Shown here: piece after piece, positions 61,213 to 64,000 of the stretch
Position numbering within the stretch: the first letter of the stretch is position 1
How the letters are laid out: each line of letters begins with the position of its first letter
Assembly (NCBI GenBank): GCA_013399855.1
Contig: VXAY01001310.1
Coordinates: 1-64,000, forward strand
Reading direction: 5' to 3'
Source of the DNA: Oxyruncus cristatus
Lineage: Eukaryota; Chordata; Aves; Passeriformes; Cotingidae
DNA length: 64,000 nt
Position numbers and translations under genes: made by a program
Notes under the pieces: generated by a model
What the model saw: only the letters and a program-made list of their open reading frames with translations
The model's database searches: none
Told to the model about the DNA's origin: nothing

Positions 61213-64000
61213 ATTTGTCCCAATAAAAAAAAATTCTAATGCAGCCACCAGAGATTTTTCTTGAAATAAATAAAGGAAAGCATTTTTTGCACATTATAAT
61301 TGAATTGTGGAACCATTTTCCACCACATAATGTAGAGCTTAAATGTGTTGAAGAAATAACACGATAAATTAATGAAGAGTGCATCCATCAATAAGTACAA
61401 TGGTGCTAATGAAATCTCCAGTCCTTAACCTGCAAATTGTTGGGAAATCTAAGGACACATTAATTTTCATTTTTTGTTTAGTTTATTTCTTAGAAGAATT
61501 CTTTAGTGCAACTGATGTGACTTGATTGACTGTCCAGACCTTTGAACTGACATCCCTTAGCTCTTTTTACATTCTTCTGAGTAATTCAGCATATAATATT
61601 CTTAGCAAATATATTTGCTTACTATTCTTAGGAATTTTTTACAATATTTACACTTTTCATAAAAATAGTTTCTACATCACTTTTTGTAACCTTGCATATA
61701 TATCTCAAGTCTGAATAAATGAAAACATTGGGTGTCTTACCTTGTTAGAGCAGTTAATTGAATAAACACTTGCAAATAAATATTGTAAATAATGTCTGTT
61801 TTTCCAGCTATTCAGTCACTCTTGTAACAATAATGAATGTCTTTCTCATTCGTAAGGATGGTTCAAATAGAATTCCCAGCAAAGGGAATCATCATAAAAA
61901 CATCTCTAGTGATTTCATCATCTGCTATTCTGCTGTCCCTAGTTCAGCTGAGCTACCAAGATTGGTTTTGTTCTCTTGAAGGCTTTTTGCATTTCCAAGT
62001 GGCAGCAACCAGAGTCTTTACTGTGATGTTAACACTTTTTCACAGCGTATACCATGCCCTAGAAAACTACAAGAAACATCAGGGAGGTCACTTCAGAGCT
62101 GGGGGAGCCAGCCACGTACAGCCACGTCTGCTATACATTGCTATACATTAGCTCCGTTTATTGGAGGAAGAGAAGAGACAGAAGTGCAGATGACATTTAA
62201 TAAATGCCACGACATTTCACAGCTTAAGCTTCAGTGTTTCAGAGAGCTTTGTAACCTTTTGTCCCATACACTATATGACATTTGGCCCCAGCTAGGGACC
62301 TGAATGCATCCATGACCCTCAAGGGTTTGGCTGCTGGGGCAGAAGGTTGGCTTTGGCACAGGGCAGCTGGGTGACCTGGGATCATTTTGCAGTAGTAACG
62401 AAGGGATGTGAGAAGCTTTGTTTGGGCCTTTTGCCTCAGTGTTCAGAAGTTGCTTTCAAGATCAAGTCTTGGCCCTCAGTCCTTGCCTGTGACAGGTTTC
62501 CCCTAAATACTTATAAAAGCCATACAACTCAGCACTTTTCTACAATTAAAAGTTAATACCTATCACAAAAACAATTCTAAAAGAACCCACAAACATAGTG
62601 ACATTTTTCCCTCAGGTATTTTTTGTGCTTTCCGTATTGTGTGGGATTTCTCCCATTGCCTTTCATGTAGGGAAGAAACAGCAACAAAATGAGAACCAGT
62701 TAAGATCAAGACTAGACGAAGAGCTAAAAATATTAAAGAGTTTATTTCCTTCATATTCTGTACACAGCAGTAAATATTAATTTTAATTTCATATGTCTAT
62801 GGTTGTTAACATACATGGTAATTTACTTGATGATGCAGGAACACAGCACGATTTCTTTCTTTTATATGTGAATCATGCTCTCCCAAAGTCATCTGTTCCC
62901 TATAGCAGAGCTTGCTTGAGTATGATTTCAAGCAGTGTATTGTGACCATAATTTTTTGTCAATTCAAACACAATAATTCTACTGTCTGAGAAATGTGATA
63001 TTGCCATGACCTTTCCATCTTCTGTTTTTTATTCCCCATTTACTGGATGATTTCCATGCAATTTGGTATAGTTTAGACTTTATTATTCTACTTGATAGCT
63101 CTACTGCATTGCACATCCTTTTTTCCCCATATTGAATGGACAGTTTTTTTAATTCAGGTTTTGACTGTAGTACACAATTGTTTGCTACAGGCTGGCTATG
63201 CATACAGTGTCTATGTATTTGAGAAGATTATTAGAAAAAGCTTATATCTTCCCCATAAAATGATGATTGATGAAGACTCTGGTAACACTTTTGAATGTAT
63301 TTGTTGTTCTCATGCTGAGCAAAGCTGAAGGTCCAGGCATTATCGCATACTTCCTCATGTTCATGTCAATCTATGGGAACTGTTGCATAACTGAGTGATC
63401 AACAACACAAGTAAGGTTCAAATTTCTATTGAAAACTTAAAATAAAATATCAATAACCACTAAATGAAGAGTTACAGATTGATTTGAAGGGTATAGTAGG
63501 GGTAAAGAAACCCAAACAATATAAATAAATAATTACAATAATTAGGAATATTTCATTCCCTTTCAAAAATGGTGAACTATTGCAAATCATTAAAATTAGT
63601 GCTTCAAACTCACAAAGCACTTTCAGCACATCTACAGTAAGATGAACAGTATATTACCTTGAAAACATCAAAGAAAGATTGAAGTATATATACATATTTG
63701 CAATACAGTCTTGAATTTGGAATGCTGATTCACTCCCAACTTCTAATTGTTCAGCAGTTGTAATTGTAATTTTGAAATTAGATATATTTGGGTACACAGT
63801 ACTTTTCTCCTGCATATCCTCTTCTACTCCTTCCTCCAAAGAAGAAACTGGCAACAACCAGATGTTACTGTTTTGGGGAGAGAAAGGAATAATGAGAGCT
63901 TGAATCCTTGATATATATCAGATTGGAACTTAATGGGCTTAAATCCTATAAGTAGCCAGGTCTAGGCTTCACAGCTGAATGGTTCAATCAGTAGCTTTTC
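61213..64000. other. Unique sequence to the window end, no gene seen
   Basis: AT-rich, with a GC-richer patch at about 62080-62490 that I cannot classify. Frames at 61837-62151 (104 codons) and 63092-63328 (78 codons) show no domain. Confidence 0.5.

Noticed and set aside
1..64000. CRISPR arrays, bacterial operons, ribosome binding sites, phage or plasmid genes
   Set aside because: The repeat content is that of a vertebrate (bird) nuclear genome; no regularly spaced repeats or dense coding were seen.

Overview
This 64 kb window looks like non-coding nuclear DNA from a bird, most likely a passerine. It is AT-rich and carries many decayed CR1 LINE copies whose 3' ends close in the avian-type (ATTCTATG)n / ATTCTGTGAT repeat. 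It also holds a solo LTR and a nested LTR of the kind common in songbird genomes, and a tRNA-Ile-headed SINE with a CR1-type tail like the zebra finch TguSINE1. Family names come from remembered consensus sequences, not from a search.

I find no host protein-coding gene, rRNA, functional tRNA or CRISPR array. Every open frame is short (at most about 138 codons). Each one lies in a simple repeat, lies in or antisense to a transposon, or shows no recognisable domain. The window is best read as a gene desert or the inside of a very large intron.

Layout: 0-12 kb is AT-rich unique DNA with A/C-rich tracts and a nested inverted repeat at 4.1 kb. 12-16 kb holds three CR1 copies, one of them on the minus strand, and a 247-bp tandem duplication with an N at its junction. 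18.4-19.5 kb is an LTR broken by a second LTR in the opposite orientation. A GC-richer island with promoter-like motifs lies at 20.1-20.5 kb. A 59-bp assembly gap at 24.0 kb follows a T31 run. 28.5 kb has a minus-strand CR1 reverse-transcriptase fragment. 33.8-35.5 kb has an ancient and a younger CR1. 37.4-38.0 kb is a solo LTR. 44.6-44.7 kb is the SINE. 46.2-46.35 kb has two adjacent hairpins and homeodomain-like words. 47.4-49.1 kb has two CR1 3' ends. 50.5-52.75 kb is the most informative element: a CR1 that keeps its 5' region, a broken ORF1 esterase and the start of the ORF2 endonuclease, but has lost nearly all of the reverse transcriptase. 54.5, 60.0 and 60.8 kb are further CR1 tails.

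No set of genes works together here. The functional story is retroelement biology: CR1 supplies the machinery whose 3' end the SINE copies, and the LTRs record retroviral insertion and LTR-LTR recombination. The strongest items for a second look are the internally deleted CR1, the nested LTR with its TATA box in a perfect hairpin, the SINE/CR1 tail match, and the duplication and gap as assembly-quality flags.
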